Shown here: piece by piece, positions 23,408 to 32,508 of the stretch
How positions within the stretch are numbered: position 1 is the stretch's first letter
Layout of the letters: each line of letters starts with the position of its first letter
Source of the DNA: Anaerorhabdus sp036636695
GTDB taxonomy: Bacteria; Bacillota_I; Bacilli_A; Erysipelotrichales; Erysipelotrichaceae
DNA: 37,314 nucleotides
NCBI RefSeq assembly: GCF_036636695.1
Contig: NZ_JAVWNW010000016.1
Direction: 5' to 3' (one strand)
Notes under the pieces: generated by a model
Databases searched by the model: none
Seen by the model: the letters and a program-made list of their open reading frames with translations, nothing else
What the model was told of the DNA's origin: nothing
Position numbers and translations under genes: made by a program

Positions 23408-25609
23408 TTAGTCTTTCTTTTTAAATACTCTTCTTTCTCCACCTTCAGAATTTCTTCTTTTATCAAAGGCTTCTTTTTTAGCTTTTTGAGCTTCGTCCCA
23501 ACCTTCAGGTTTTTCTAATAAATCACGTGCTGATACATTAACACGTCCCTTATCATCAATTTCAGTAACTACAACTTTAACAATATCACCAAGTTTTAGT
23601 ACATCTTCTGGTTTTTCAACACGATCATATGAAATCTTTGATACATGTAATAAACCATCAGTTCCTGGGAATAATTCAACAAACGCACCAAATTTTTCAA
23701 TACGTGTTACTTTTCCTTCATAGATTTCGCCAACTTTAGCATCACGGATAATATTTTCAATCATCGCTTGTGCCTTGTTAAGCATTTCTCTATCAAAGTG
23801 GTAAATGACACAACGTCCATCATCTTCAATATCAACTTTAACATCATTACATTCTGCAATAATTTGATTAATCATCTTACCACCAGTACCAATTACATCA
23901 CGAATCTTATCTGTAGGAATTGTCATTGATACAAGTTTTGGTGCATATTTAGATACATCTTCTCTAGGAGCACTAATTGCAGTCATCATATTTTCCATGA
24001 TTTGTAAACGTCCAACACGTGCTTGTTCAAGTGCTTCTTCTAAAATTTGACGGTTAATTCCATCAATTTTAATATCCATTTGTAACGCAGTAATACCTTC
24101 AGTAGTACCTGCTACCTTGAAATCCATATCTCCATAATGATCTTCCATTCCTTGAATATCTGTAAGGATTGAATAATGATCACCAAATGTAATTAACCCC
24201 ATTGCAACCCCTGCAACTGGTGCCTTAATAGGAACACCTGCAGCCATTAATGACATTGATCCAGCACAGATACTAGCTTGTGAACTTGAACCATTAGATT
24301 CAAGAACTTCTGCAACTGTACGAATTGCATATGGAAATTCTTCAACTGTTGGAAGTACTTGTGCTAAAGCCTTTTCTCCTAAAGCACCATGTCCAATTTC
24401 ACGACGGCCTGGATTACCCATACGGCCTGTTTCCCCTACTGAATAAGGAGGGAAATTGTAGTGATGCATAAAACGTTTTTCTTCAACTTCTGTCAAATCA
24501 TCGATGATTTGATTATCACCTAAAGCACCTAAAGTCGTAACAGACAATACTTGTGTTTCTCCACGAGTAAATAATGCTGATCCATGAACTCTTGGAAGTA
24601 AATCTATTTGACTATTTAATGGACGAACTTCATCAAGTTGGCGACCATCTGGACGAATCTTTTCAACTGAGATTAAACGACGAACTTCATTTGCAACAAT
24701 TTCTGTACAATATTCTTTTGCTTGTTTAACTGTCTTTTCTTTTTCTTTATCTGATGCATATTCTTTTGCTTCAAAAATCGCTGCCATTTCATCAGTGATT
24801 TCATCAATTTTACCATAACGTTCAAGTTTCAATTTAATTGAAACAGCTTCTTCTAAACGTTTTTTACCTTGTTCATCAATGATTGATTTGATTTCTGGAT
24901 TAATTTCATATAATGAAACTTCCATTTTTTGTTTAGCTACTTTCGCAAGAATTTCTTCTTGGAATGCGCATAACATTTTTATATGTTCATGACCGAATAA
25001 TAATGCACCTAACATTGCTTCTTCCGAAACAATTTTAGCACTTGCTTCAACCATGTTAATTGCATCTTTTGTACCTGCAACTGTTAAATGAATATCTGAT
25101 TTTTCAAGTTGTTCAACAGTTGGATTAATAACATACTCACCATCAACACGACCTACGATAACTCCTGCAATAGGACCATTAAATGGCACATCAGAAACAC
25201 AAAGTGCACAAGAAGCACCAAACATAGCTGCCATATCTGCTGAACAATCTTGGTCAACTGATAATACAGTATTCACTACTTGAACTTCATTTCTAAATCC
25301 TTCTGGGAATAATGGACGAATTGGACGGTCAATCATACGAGCAGTTAATGTCGCATGTTCACTTGGTCTTCCTTCACGGCGTAAAAATCCTCCTGGGATT
25401 TTTCCTACTGAATATAATTTTTCTTCAAAAGTTACAGTTAGTGGGAAAAAATCTGTATCCTTTGGTGTATGATTAGCTGTTGCCGCGGATAATACCACTG
25501 TGTCTTCATAACGTACGATGACAGACCCTCCAGCCTGTTTCGCAATTTCTCCTGTTTCTACGGTTAATTTTCTACCGCAGAAATCCATACTAAAGATTTC
25601 TTTAGACAT
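23408..25609 (-). CDS. pnp: Polyribonucleotide nucleotidyltransferase (PNPase)
   Basis: 733 aa. A phosphorolytic 3'-5' exonuclease of RNA turnover. Two RNase PH domains (about 1-140 and 310-540, the second with GETQVL and TRGE motifs), a helical middle domain, a KH domain with GTGGKMINQI, and a C-terminal S1 domain (KVTRIEKFGAFVEL) are in order. The length is typical. GAGGTAAAG precedes the ATG. Here pnp is not next to rpsO, which sits about 9 kb away in the window. Confidence 0.97.
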   Translation of the reverse strand: MSKEIFSMDFCGRKLTVETGEIAKQAGGSVIVRYEDTVVLSAATANHTPKDTDFFPLTVTFEEKLYSVGKIPGGFLRREGRPSEHATLTARMIDRPIRPLFPEGFRNEVQVVNTVLSVDQDCSADMAAMFGASCALCVSDVPFNGPIAGVIVGRVDGEYVINPTVEQLEKSDIHLTVAGTKDAINMVEASAKIVSEEAMLGALLFGHEHIKMLCAFQEEILAKVAKQKMEVSLYEINPEIKSIIDEQGKKRLEEAVSIKLKLERYGKIDEITDEMAAIFEAKEYASDKEKEKTVKQAKEYCTEIVANEVRRLISVEKIRPDGRQLDEVRPLNSQIDLLPRVHGSALFTRGETQVLSVTTLGALGDNQIIDDLTEVEEKRFMHHYNFPPYSVGETGRMGNPGRREIGHGALGEKALAQVLPTVEEFPYAIRTVAEVLESNGSSSQASICAGSMSLMAAGVPIKAPVAGVAMGLITFGDHYSILTDIQGMEDHYGDMDFKVAGTTEGITALQMDIKIDGINRQILEEALEQARVGRLQIMENMMTAISAPREDVSKYAPKLVSMTIPTDKIRDVIGTGGKMINQIIAECNDVKVDIEDDGRCVIYHFDREMLNKAQAMIENIIRDAKVGEIYEGKVTRIEKFGAFVELFPGTDGLLHVSKISYDRVEKPEDVLKLGDIVKVVVTEIDDKGRVNVSARDLLEKPEGWDEAQKAKKEAFDKRRNSEGGERRVFKKKD

Positions 25610-25811
25610 TTCTTTACCTCTTCTTCTTTTCTTTTCTCTCTATATTAACCTAGATATTTTAACACAAAAGCATTAAAAGGAATAGTCCATAAGAAAACTA
25701 TCTTAATTTTTATAAAATTACAGAAAGTCTTTAAATTGCGCCTATTTTAATAGCTTAATACTGATTTTCTTCATCAAACTCAACTAACTTTGAATAATTT
25801 GAACAATCAAA
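25610..25811. other. Intergenic stretch upstream of pnp
   Basis: About 200 bases without a plausible gene. It must hold the pnp promoter and leader. TAAAAT- and TAATAT-like hexamers occur on the minus strand near 25645-25665, but no good -35 is paired with them. I see no tRNA, riboswitch signature or repeat here. Confidence 0.5.
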
Positions 25812-25851
25812 TAAAAAGTTGTAACTCTGATATCATTCAAAGTTACAACTT
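25812..25851 (-). terminator. Terminator of the superoxide reductase gene
   Basis: An 11-bp perfect stem AAGTTGTAACT/AGTTACAACTT (25816-25826 with 25841-25851), loop of 14, followed by TTTTTATT on the minus strand. Confidence 0.8.
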
Positions 25852-25872
25852 GTCTACAATAAACTATTAATT

Positions 25873-26256
25873 TTAAACAGATGTTTTCCACAAACCGTGA
25901 AGATTGCAATAAGCATAAACAGCAATTACTTTTTCATCATTTAAGAATTCTACATAATTGTGTTCACCTGGTGCTAGATGTTGAATGCGATAGCCATTTT
26001 CAGTTTCTAGTACAATCCATTCAATATAGTGTTTTTCTTCCATTGGATGATCAACGCTTCCTACACGAACTTCAATTCTATTGTCTTCTTTGCGGTTAAT
26101 AACAGGTAAGTGTTTTTCAACTGCTGCTTCTGTTGTATTTGGTTTAATTTCTTGCATCACTTCACCACAACACATAACAGGTACTCCTGCATCAGTTAAT
26201 TTAACAATAACGTTGTGACAATGATTACAAATGTAAAATTTTAATTCTTTTTTCAT
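25873..26256 (-). CDS. dfx: Desulfoferrodoxin (two-iron superoxide reductase)
   Basis: 127 aa. It reduces superoxide to H2O2 without making oxygen, an anaerobe's alternative to superoxide dismutase. The N-terminal desulforedoxin domain binds rubredoxin-like iron with C10, C13, C29 and C30. The catalytic Fe(His4Cys) site is H49 (in EKH), H70, H76, C117 and H120 (CNLHGLW). Glu47-Lys48, the substrate-guiding pair, is retained. AGGAGG precedes the ATG. Its promoter overlaps the end of the GIY-YIG gene, and I see no PerR-like box there. Confidence 0.95.
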   Translation of the reverse strand: MKKELKFYICNHCHNVIVKLTDAGVPVMCCGEVMQEIKPNTTEAAVEKHLPVINRKEDNRIEVRVGSVDHPMEEKHYIEWIVLETENGYRIQHLAPGEHNYVEFLNDEKVIAVYAYCNLHGLWKTSV

Positions 26257-26280
26257 ATTTTAATATATCCTCCTGACTTT

Positions 26281-26309
26281 ATTATGCAAGTTTGGCATTA
26301 CTTATTCAA
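26281..26309 (-). promoter_or_regulatory. Promoter of the superoxide reductase gene
   Basis: TTGAAT (26304-26309), 17 bp, CATAAT (26281-26286) on the minus strand. The -35 box lies in the last codons of the upstream GIY-YIG gene. Confidence 0.6.
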
Positions 26310-26552
26310 GTTAAATGCACTTATCATTTTTAGTTTGTTTTGGCGACTATATTGTTTGATTTCATATTCTCTTTTGAGTGCATGTGATTTGTCATCATAA
26401 GTTTCATAATAAACAAGTGTTACAGGCCTTCGAATCTTTGTATATTTAGCCCCTTGACCGTCATTATGATTTTTAACACGCTTAGCTAAATCAGTCGTCC
26501 ATCCAGTATAAAGAGTCTTATCTTTGCACTCTAAAATATATACATAATGCAT
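26298..26552 (-). CDS. GIY-YIG endonuclease domain protein (UPF0213/YazA-like)
   Basis: 84 aa, a lone GIY-YIG domain. YVYILECKDKTLYTGWTTD gives the two Tyr motifs (the second in YTGWT). Arg25 (LAKRVKNHN) and a downstream Glu in ALKREYEIK complete the usual catalytic set. Small proteins like YazA/YhbQ are widespread; the role may be DNA repair or nuclease activity and is not settled. The ATG overlaps the permease stop (TAATG), so it is translationally coupled to the exporter, probably without a functional tie. Confidence 0.85.
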   Translation of the reverse strand: MHYVYILECKDKTLYTGWTTDLAKRVKNHNDGQGAKYTKIRRPVTLVYYETYDDKSHALKREYEIKQYSRQNKLKMISAFNLNK

Positions 26553-29500
26553 TATTCTACACTCTTCAAAGACTCTACCATTTGAATCTTACGAAGCTTG
26601 AAGGTCATTGCCATATTCACTAGTAATGCAAAGAACATTGTTAAAGCAACCGAATAAAGCAAGCCCATTACACCTACATCTCGTCCAAACATAACATAGT
26701 CCATTTCAACCATTAAGATAATAAAACGATGCAATATAACACCTAGTAGTAAACCAACGAGTGAACCTATAAAAGTGAGTATGAAATTTTCTTTATATAT
26801 ATACGCATTAACTTCCTTACGATTAAATCCTAATACTTTAAGCGTCGCAATTTCACGTTGTCTTTCACTTATATTGACATTTGTAAGATTACTTAATACA
26901 ACAAACGCAAGCAATCCAGCACTAACAATTAAAACTACCACGACAATGTCTAAACCATTAATCATTTGATTGAAATTATCAATAATACCTCCATAGAAAT
27001 TTAATGACTCCACACCATCAATTTTACTAATATTTTGTTGTAATTCAGGAGTATCTTCAATCATTTTAATTTGAATAGAATTAATAACTGGTTTGATGGT
27101 AAATGCATTCTCATAGGCTGCTTTTGTCATAAATACTGCATGATTTACATACCATTCGCATAAATCCGTTACAGTAAAATTCTTCATGATGCCGTTTTCG
27201 CTTTCAATTTGAATTGTATCACCAACACCAATATTTAGTAATTCAGCTAGTTTTTCATTAATAATCACACCTGAATCATCTAATATCACTTCATTCTTAT
27301 TCTTGCGGTGTTGAATATTATTCATTTCTGACATTTCAGCATTATTTTGATAAATTGAAACAATAGCTGTTTGTTCAACACCATTAGCAATTACTTTAGA
27401 TGTATATTCAGTTAATGCTAAACTTGCTTCGATGTTACTCATTTCTTTGATTTGATTATCAATTTTGGCAATCTGTGATTGTGTTAAATCGTCGCTCAAT
27501 GTAACTGAGCCATCATATAAATAAATCCCTTTAAATTGTCGATCAACAATTGTTGAGATTGATCCTTTAATACCAAATCCCGCAACCAGTAAAGCCGTAC
27601 ATCCAGCAATACCTAATACCGTCATGAAGAAACGTTTCTTATAACGAATAATATTTCTCGCTGTAACCTTTGAAGTAAATGAGAATCGTTTCCATATAAA
27701 TGGTATTCTTTCCAATAAAATTTTCTTACCCATTGCTGGTGCTTTTGGACGCAATAATTGACTAGGAACTTCATTCATTGCTTGACGACATGCAAGCCAA
27801 GTTGTAAGTGCCATTACTACAATGAACAATGTATTAGAAAGTAAAATTAAATCCCATGGAATGATCATTTTAATCGGTGGTAAAACATACATCATTCCCC
27901 ATGCACTATAAACAACTGAAGGGAAGATTAATAGGCCAATCACAGTTCCTACAATGCCACCTAATAATGTTGCGACAATTGCATAAATTAAGTATTTAGA
28001 AGCACAAGCTAATTTATTATAACCAAGAGCTCGTAAGACTCCAATTTGTCCACGTTGTTCATCTACCATCCGTGTCATGGTTGTCAAACAAACTAATGCA
28101 GCAACCAAGAAAAAGAACACTGGGAAGATTGAAGCAATCGCTTCCATTTGAGTAATGGTATCACTATAAGTTTTACTTGAGTAATTCTTTTCACGATTTA
28201 GAATTGTCCATTCTGCTTCGCCAATGGCATCAATATCTTCTTTAGCTTTAACTAAATCACGATTAGCATCATCTAATTCTTTTTGACCCTTTTCTTTTTC
28301 ATCTTCGAAAGTCACAAGATTTTCAGCCAATTCTTTTTTCCCATTAGCTAGTTCAACTTTAGCGTCTGCTATTTTTGTAAGTGCATCTGCTTTAGTTGTT
28401 TCAAGTTCAACTTGTCCATTATAAACTTGCGTAAATCCTGAATCTAATTGTGTTTTTGCTGCAGCTAGTTTTGATTCACCTTCAGTAATTCCTGCTGTTA
28501 TTTGACTGATTCCCGATTGTAACTGATCAATAGTCGGACCTAAAGTGCTTTCATCTAATGAATACTTAGCTAATTCAGTTAAAATAATGTTTTTATTAGC
28601 TTCAGCTTGTGCAATTCCTTGTTCAACTAAGAGTATTTGATTCGCAGTTTCTGTATATGCTGGATCACTTGGATTAAGTGTTGCTAAATATGCTTCAAGT
28701 TCAACTTTGTTTTGATTAAGTGAAGATAATGCCACATTAACTTGATCTAATCCAGTTTTTGCTGTAAGAAGTGGACTCAATTTATTTTCCAAATCAGTTC
28801 TTTGAGAAATAAGTCCAGGCTTTGTTACAGTATCAAAATTATTTTTTTCTGTTCGCCATTGTACTAGACCAGCTTCAAGATCTGCCTGTGCTTTATCTAA
28901 TTCTGCTTTGGCATTTGTCGTTTCAGTTTCTAGTTTTATCTCATTATCGATGATTTCTTGTTCACCATCTTTAATTTTCTTTCTTGCATCGGCAATTTCT
29001 TTTTCAGCTTTAGCAATTTCATCTTCGAATTCTTTCTTACCATCCTCATATTCTTTGAGTCCGTCATTATATTTTTCCGTTGCTTCCGCAACAATCTTAT
29101 CTCTACGAACTTGTTGTTGTGTTTTTGAAAGAGTTTCTAAATTTGCTTCTATTGGTGCAACATAATCAAAATATTTATTTGAAAAACTATTATAATCTTT
29201 TGCGCCTTTTACGGTAATTAAAACTGAAGTATAAAAATCATTATTAAAAGTCGACTCTGGCACAAAGAAATATGTTTGAATTGCGCGGTTGCTTAAAGTA
29301 CTATTACCTTTTTCTTCATTCAAGTATTCTGGTGTTCTTACTAATCCAACAATCTTTAATTTTGTTACATCCGTAAAATCACTTAAATCATTTTCCGGAC
29401 GACTAATTTCAATTGTTGTACCAATTTCTAATCCTTGAAAGAGTCTGCCACCACTTTCAGCTAAACATTCATTCGCATTCTCTGGCATTCTGCCATCCAC

Positions 29501-29860
29501 AAGCACAAAATTATTTACTTCTTGATTTGGTTTATACGATTCAATTCGTACGACAGTATCACGATTATCCACATGTCCAATTGCATCGACAAATTTATTT
29601 CCTGCTACCGTTTGTACTCCATCTACGTTTTGAATCGCCCGAATATCGTCTTCATCAAATCCAAACGTTGCATAAAGTTGGAAATCCATCAAGTTATATT
29701 CATCATTGTATTTATCAACACTATAACTCATAATTGGTGCACTTGCGCATACCCCTACGAAAAATGCAACCCCTATCGCAACAATTGAGAAAAGTGTTAA
29801 GAATTTAGCCGCTGTTTTGCGGATTGTACGTAACGTATCAACAATTAATTCTTTTGACAT
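26552..29860 (-). CDS. FtsX/MacB-type ABC permease with long extracellular coiled coil
   Basis: 1102 aa. A transmembrane helix at about 18-42 is followed by a MacB-like extracytoplasmic domain (50-240). An unusually long Lys/Glu-rich coiled-coil region (about 245-555) comes next. Three more helices from about 577 form the first FtsX unit, and a second periplasmic domain plus FtsX unit complete the C-terminal half. The N-terminus has no signal peptide. With the adjacent ATPase it makes an exporter or mechanotransmission complex; a macrolide, antimicrobial peptide or envelope-stress role is possible. One base separates it from the ATPase stop. Confidence 0.85.
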   Translation of the reverse strand: MSKELIVDTLRTIRKTAAKFLTLFSIVAIGVAFFVGVCASAPIMSYSVDKYNDEYNLMDFQLYATFGFDEDDIRAIQNVDGVQTVAGNKFVDAIGHVDNRDTVVRIESYKPNQEVNNFVLVDGRMPENANECLAESGGRLFQGLEIGTTIEISRPENDLSDFTDVTKLKIVGLVRTPEYLNEEKGNSTLSNRAIQTYFFVPESTFNNDFYTSVLITVKGAKDYNSFSNKYFDYVAPIEANLETLSKTQQQVRRDKIVAEATEKYNDGLKEYEDGKKEFEDEIAKAEKEIADARKKIKDGEQEIIDNEIKLETETTNAKAELDKAQADLEAGLVQWRTEKNNFDTVTKPGLISQRTDLENKLSPLLTAKTGLDQVNVALSSLNQNKVELEAYLATLNPSDPAYTETANQILLVEQGIAQAEANKNIILTELAKYSLDESTLGPTIDQLQSGISQITAGITEGESKLAAAKTQLDSGFTQVYNGQVELETTKADALTKIADAKVELANGKKELAENLVTFEDEKEKGQKELDDANRDLVKAKEDIDAIGEAEWTILNREKNYSSKTYSDTITQMEAIASIFPVFFFLVAALVCLTTMTRMVDEQRGQIGVLRALGYNKLACASKYLIYAIVATLLGGIVGTVIGLLIFPSVVYSAWGMMYVLPPIKMIIPWDLILLSNTLFIVVMALTTWLACRQAMNEVPSQLLRPKAPAMGKKILLERIPFIWKRFSFTSKVTARNIIRYKKRFFMTVLGIAGCTALLVAGFGIKGSISTIVDRQFKGIYLYDGSVTLSDDLTQSQIAKIDNQIKEMSNIEASLALTEYTSKVIANGVEQTAIVSIYQNNAEMSEMNNIQHRKNKNEVILDDSGVIINEKLAELLNIGVGDTIQIESENGIMKNFTVTDLCEWYVNHAVFMTKAAYENAFTIKPVINSIQIKMIEDTPELQQNISKIDGVESLNFYGGIIDNFNQMINGLDIVVVVLIVSAGLLAFVVLSNLTNVNISERQREIATLKVLGFNRKEVNAYIYKENFILTFIGSLVGLLLGVILHRFIILMVEMDYVMFGRDVGVMGLLYSVALTMFFALLVNMAMTFKLRKIQMVESLKSVE

Positions 29861-29861
29861 A

Positions 29862-30563
29862 TTACCATTCTATATCATCAATCGATACAGGATTCTCGTT
29901 TATTTCAATTGATGAAATTCTTCCATTCTTTACTTTAATTATTTTATCCCCCATTGGACATATCGCAAGATTATGAGTGATGATAACTACTGTCATATCT
30001 TGTTCACGACTTGTATCTTGTAATAATTTTAATATTTGTTTTCCTGTGTTATAGTCAAGTGCACCAGTTGGTTCATCACATAACAAAAGTTTTGGATTTT
30101 TTGCCAAAGCACGAGCAATAGCAACACGTTGTTGTTCTCCTCCTGATAATTGCGAAGGAAAATTATTTTTGCGCTCTTCCAATCCAACTTGTTTAATTGT
30201 TAAATCAACATCTAATGGATTTTTGCAAATCTGCGTAGCTAGTTCAACATTCTCTTTTGCAGTAAGATTTTGAACCAAGTTATAAAACTGAAAAACAAAT
30301 CCAATGTCATATCGACGATAATTTGTTAATTCTTTTTCACCCATTTCATCAATGCGACTACCATCTACTACTATTTCTCCCGAGGAGCAAGTATCCATTC
30401 CACCTAAGATATTTAGAATTGTACTTTTACCTGCACCTGAAGCTCCTGCTACGATGACAACTTCACCTTTATTAATAGTGAAATCTACACCTGCCAGTGC
30501 TTCAATATCCACTTCTCCCACATGATATATTTTCTTTACATTTTTAAATTCGATATAACTCAT
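29862..30563 (-). CDS. ABC transporter ATP-binding protein (MacB/LolD type)
   Basis: 233 aa. Walker A GASGAGKST, Q-loop FQFYNL, signature LSGGEQQRVAIARAL, Walker B LLLCDEPTGALD and H-loop TITHN are all present. The DEPTGALD form and size are typical of the LolD/MacB/BceA ATPases. It lies between the TetR gene (7 bp) and the permease (1 bp), forming one operon. Confidence 0.95.
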   Translation of the reverse strand: MSYIEFKNVKKIYHVGEVDIEALAGVDFTINKGEVVIVAGASGAGKSTILNILGGMDTCSSGEIVVDGSRIDEMGEKELTNYRRYDIGFVFQFYNLVQNLTAKENVELATQICKNPLDVDLTIKQVGLEERKNNFPSQLSGGEQQRVAIARALAKNPKLLLCDEPTGALDYNTGKQILKLLQDTSREQDMTVVIITHNLAICPMGDKIIKVKNGRISSIEINENPVSIDDIEW

Positions 30564-30570
30564 ATTTACC

Positions 30571-31164
30571 TCATTTCCTTAAAACAATTTGTAAGTATTT
30601 CAAAATTACTTTATCCAAATTTTTTGAAGCCTCTGGCGATTGCAATGCAATCTTGAACCCTTCTTGCATACCTTTAATAATTGAAATAGCTACTAGAGAA
30701 CTTAAAAACTCCAATTCTCTAGAATTTAAATCTGGCTCATTAATTTTCAAAATGTTAAAAAGAATTGATTTAAACCAATCCGTTAAATGTGATAATTCAT
30801 ACTCATTTGACAACAATAACATCGCACTTGTATGTCTATAAAAGATATCAACTAATCCTTTTGAACATACTTCCAAATTCTCGTAAATCTTATTAAAATC
30901 AATTTCTGAAGATGTTTGCAATAAAGATAATTGTTGATCACTAATTAACTGTAATAAATCATTAATTTCATTCAAAGCAGGTTCGATAATTGCATGTATT
31001 AGCGATTCTTTATCAGCATAATAGCGATATAGATTTCCTACGGTAACATCTGCTCCTTCAGCAATCTTTCGCATTTGCAATCCATCGATTCCATGTTGAA
31101 TAATTTCAACACTTGCAGCTTGAAGTATCTTATTTCTAACTTCATCTTTTAATACTTGAGCCAT
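30571..31164 (-). CDS. TetR family regulator of the ABC exporter
   Basis: 197 aa. The N-terminal helix-turn-helix covers about 20-55 (GLQMRKIAEGADVTVGNLYRYY). The C-terminal ligand-binding part is helical and does not reveal the effector. The start at 31164 was chosen because GGAGGTTCATTT lies just upstream. The gene opens the operon with the exporter genes and has an imperfect 22-bp palindrome over its own -10 box, so it probably represses itself and the exporter. Confidence 0.9.
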   Translation of the reverse strand: MAQVLKDEVRNKILQAASVEIIQHGIDGLQMRKIAEGADVTVGNLYRYYADKESLIHAIIEPALNEINDLLQLISDQQLSLLQTSSEIDFNKIYENLEVCSKGLVDIFYRHTSAMLLLSNEYELSHLTDWFKSILFNILKINEPDLNSRELEFLSSLVAISIIKGMQEGFKIALQSPEASKNLDKVILKYLQIVLRK

Positions 31165-31188
31165 AAATGAACCTCCGTTCACTATTCA

Positions 31189-31217
31189 ATAATAAACAGA
31201 AGTTCATTATTTGTCAA
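31189..31217 (-). promoter_or_regulatory. Promoter and operator of the TetR-exporter operon
   Basis: TTGACA (31212-31217), 17 bp, TATTAT (31189-31194) on the minus strand. An imperfect palindrome ATAATrAAC-n4-GTTyATTAT (31189-31210) covers the -10 and spacer and is a likely TetR operator. Confidence 0.7.
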
Positions 31218-31231
31218 TACTTATTATATAG

Positions 31232-31263
31232 AAAAAAACTAGAAAGATATTCCTTCCAGTTTT
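31232..31263 (-). terminator. Terminator of the luxE-luxC operon
   Basis: A 12-bp stem with two G-U pairs (31235-31246 with 31252-31263, loop of 5) is followed by seven T on the minus strand and overlaps the luxC stop codon. Confidence 0.75.
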
Positions 31264-32506
31264 AGCTCTTTATATTCACTTTTCTGCAGTATTCATTAAG
31301 TGGTAATCTTCCATCATGTGCTTCTTCAAAATCGAAATTAGACATAGTTGCAATTGAAGTAATTGTTGTTAACCCTGCTCTAGCGAAAATATCTTGTAGT
31401 TCATCACTTAGTGGATATATGCCGACTGTTTGAAGATAAGAATGTTGCGAATGCAATGATTCAATAATTTGTGATTTCAACATTGGCTTTATCCATAAAT
31501 TACCATTTAATAAAGATAGTTCTAATCGCTGATCATTAATACATGTTATACTACCAAATCTATTTTCTATTATTTCTTGATTACACTCTATAGTTTCTAA
31601 TTTTCTAGTAAGTAACTCGACTGTAACTTTACCTTGTAATGATTGATTTAGTTCTTGGCTTATTTCGAGTGAATGAATAATTTGATTAAACCGAGAAGCA
31701 AATTTCTTCACAACATCAAAATCATCTGTATCAATGAAAATACCTTGGCAAGAACTACATAACATTTGCTTAGTTTTAATAATATGTGTTGCTAACGCAA
31801 TTAAGTCTTCATCTTCTATCGTCAAGTCTTGAATATAGGCAAAACTCAGCTTGTGTCCCCACTCAATAATTCGACAATTTGTAGGCGCATTTTCACGAAC
31901 GCTTCGTATTGCTGTATCTGATCCCCAAACAACAATCGCATTTGCATAATCCATTAATTTTAATATTGTGTTCAAATCACTTGATGGTGTATCAAACACA
32001 TAGATATAGTTTGTAATGAGTGGTTCTATTTCCAAAAGTTTCTTTATAATGAAAATCGTAATTCCTTTGTCAGCTGCCGGTAATTTCAGAATGCTAATAT
32101 TTCTAACCAATAAACTTTCAAGAACACTATAAACAGGTAAAACATCAATGTTTCCTGCTGCAAGTTGAAACACAACACCTAATGGATAATTTTTAATTTT
32201 AATACCAGAAGACGTTTTAACCTCATTTTGTCCAAGCTCAGTCTTTATTCTTCTTTCAATATTTTTTTTCGTTAAACATGTTAATTGTGTTTGAATATCA
32301 TCCCAATTGAAAGATACATCAAATTGGTCTAGTTCACCTGTAAATTCTCCTCTTGAAAATTTAGTAATTAATTGATCAATCGCATTCACAATTTTATCTT
32401 GTGTTAATTGCGAATCATTTAATGTAATTGGAATTGTTTCACTCATTTGCTTAATAGCAAGTTGTGTAAAAGAATTATCCAAGACTTCTCCCTCTATTAG
32501 TAACAT
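31262..32506 (-). CDS. luxC: LuxC-family acyl-CoA/acyl-protein reductase
   Basis: 414 aa. An aldehyde-dehydrogenase-like reductase that takes an acyl thioester to the fatty aldehyde with NADPH. Diagnostic stretches are YPLGVVFQLAAGNIDVLP (nucleotide fold), WGHKLSF (216-222), and the catalytic cysteine in MLCSSCQG, most likely C250. The length is close to bacterial LuxC (about 480), somewhat shorter at the N-terminus. GGAGGAAAG, embedded in the last codons of luxE, serves as the ribosome site, and the two genes are 2 bp apart. No luxA, luxB or luxD is nearby, so the aldehyde must have another use. Confidence 0.88.
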   Translation of the reverse strand: MLLIEGEVLDNSFTQLAIKQMSETIPITLNDSQLTQDKIVNAIDQLITKFSRGEFTGELDQFDVSFNWDDIQTQLTCLTKKNIERRIKTELGQNEVKTSSGIKIKNYPLGVVFQLAAGNIDVLPVYSVLESLLVRNISILKLPAADKGITIFIIKKLLEIEPLITNYIYVFDTPSSDLNTILKLMDYANAIVVWGSDTAIRSVRENAPTNCRIIEWGHKLSFAYIQDLTIEDEDLIALATHIIKTKQMLCSSCQGIFIDTDDFDVVKKFASRFNQIIHSLEISQELNQSLQGKVTVELLTRKLETIECNQEIIENRFGSITCINDQRLELSLLNGNLWIKPMLKSQIIESLHSQHSYLQTVGIYPLSDELQDIFARAGLTTITSIATMSNFDFEEAHDGRLPLNEYCRKVNIKS

Positions 32507-32508
32507 TT

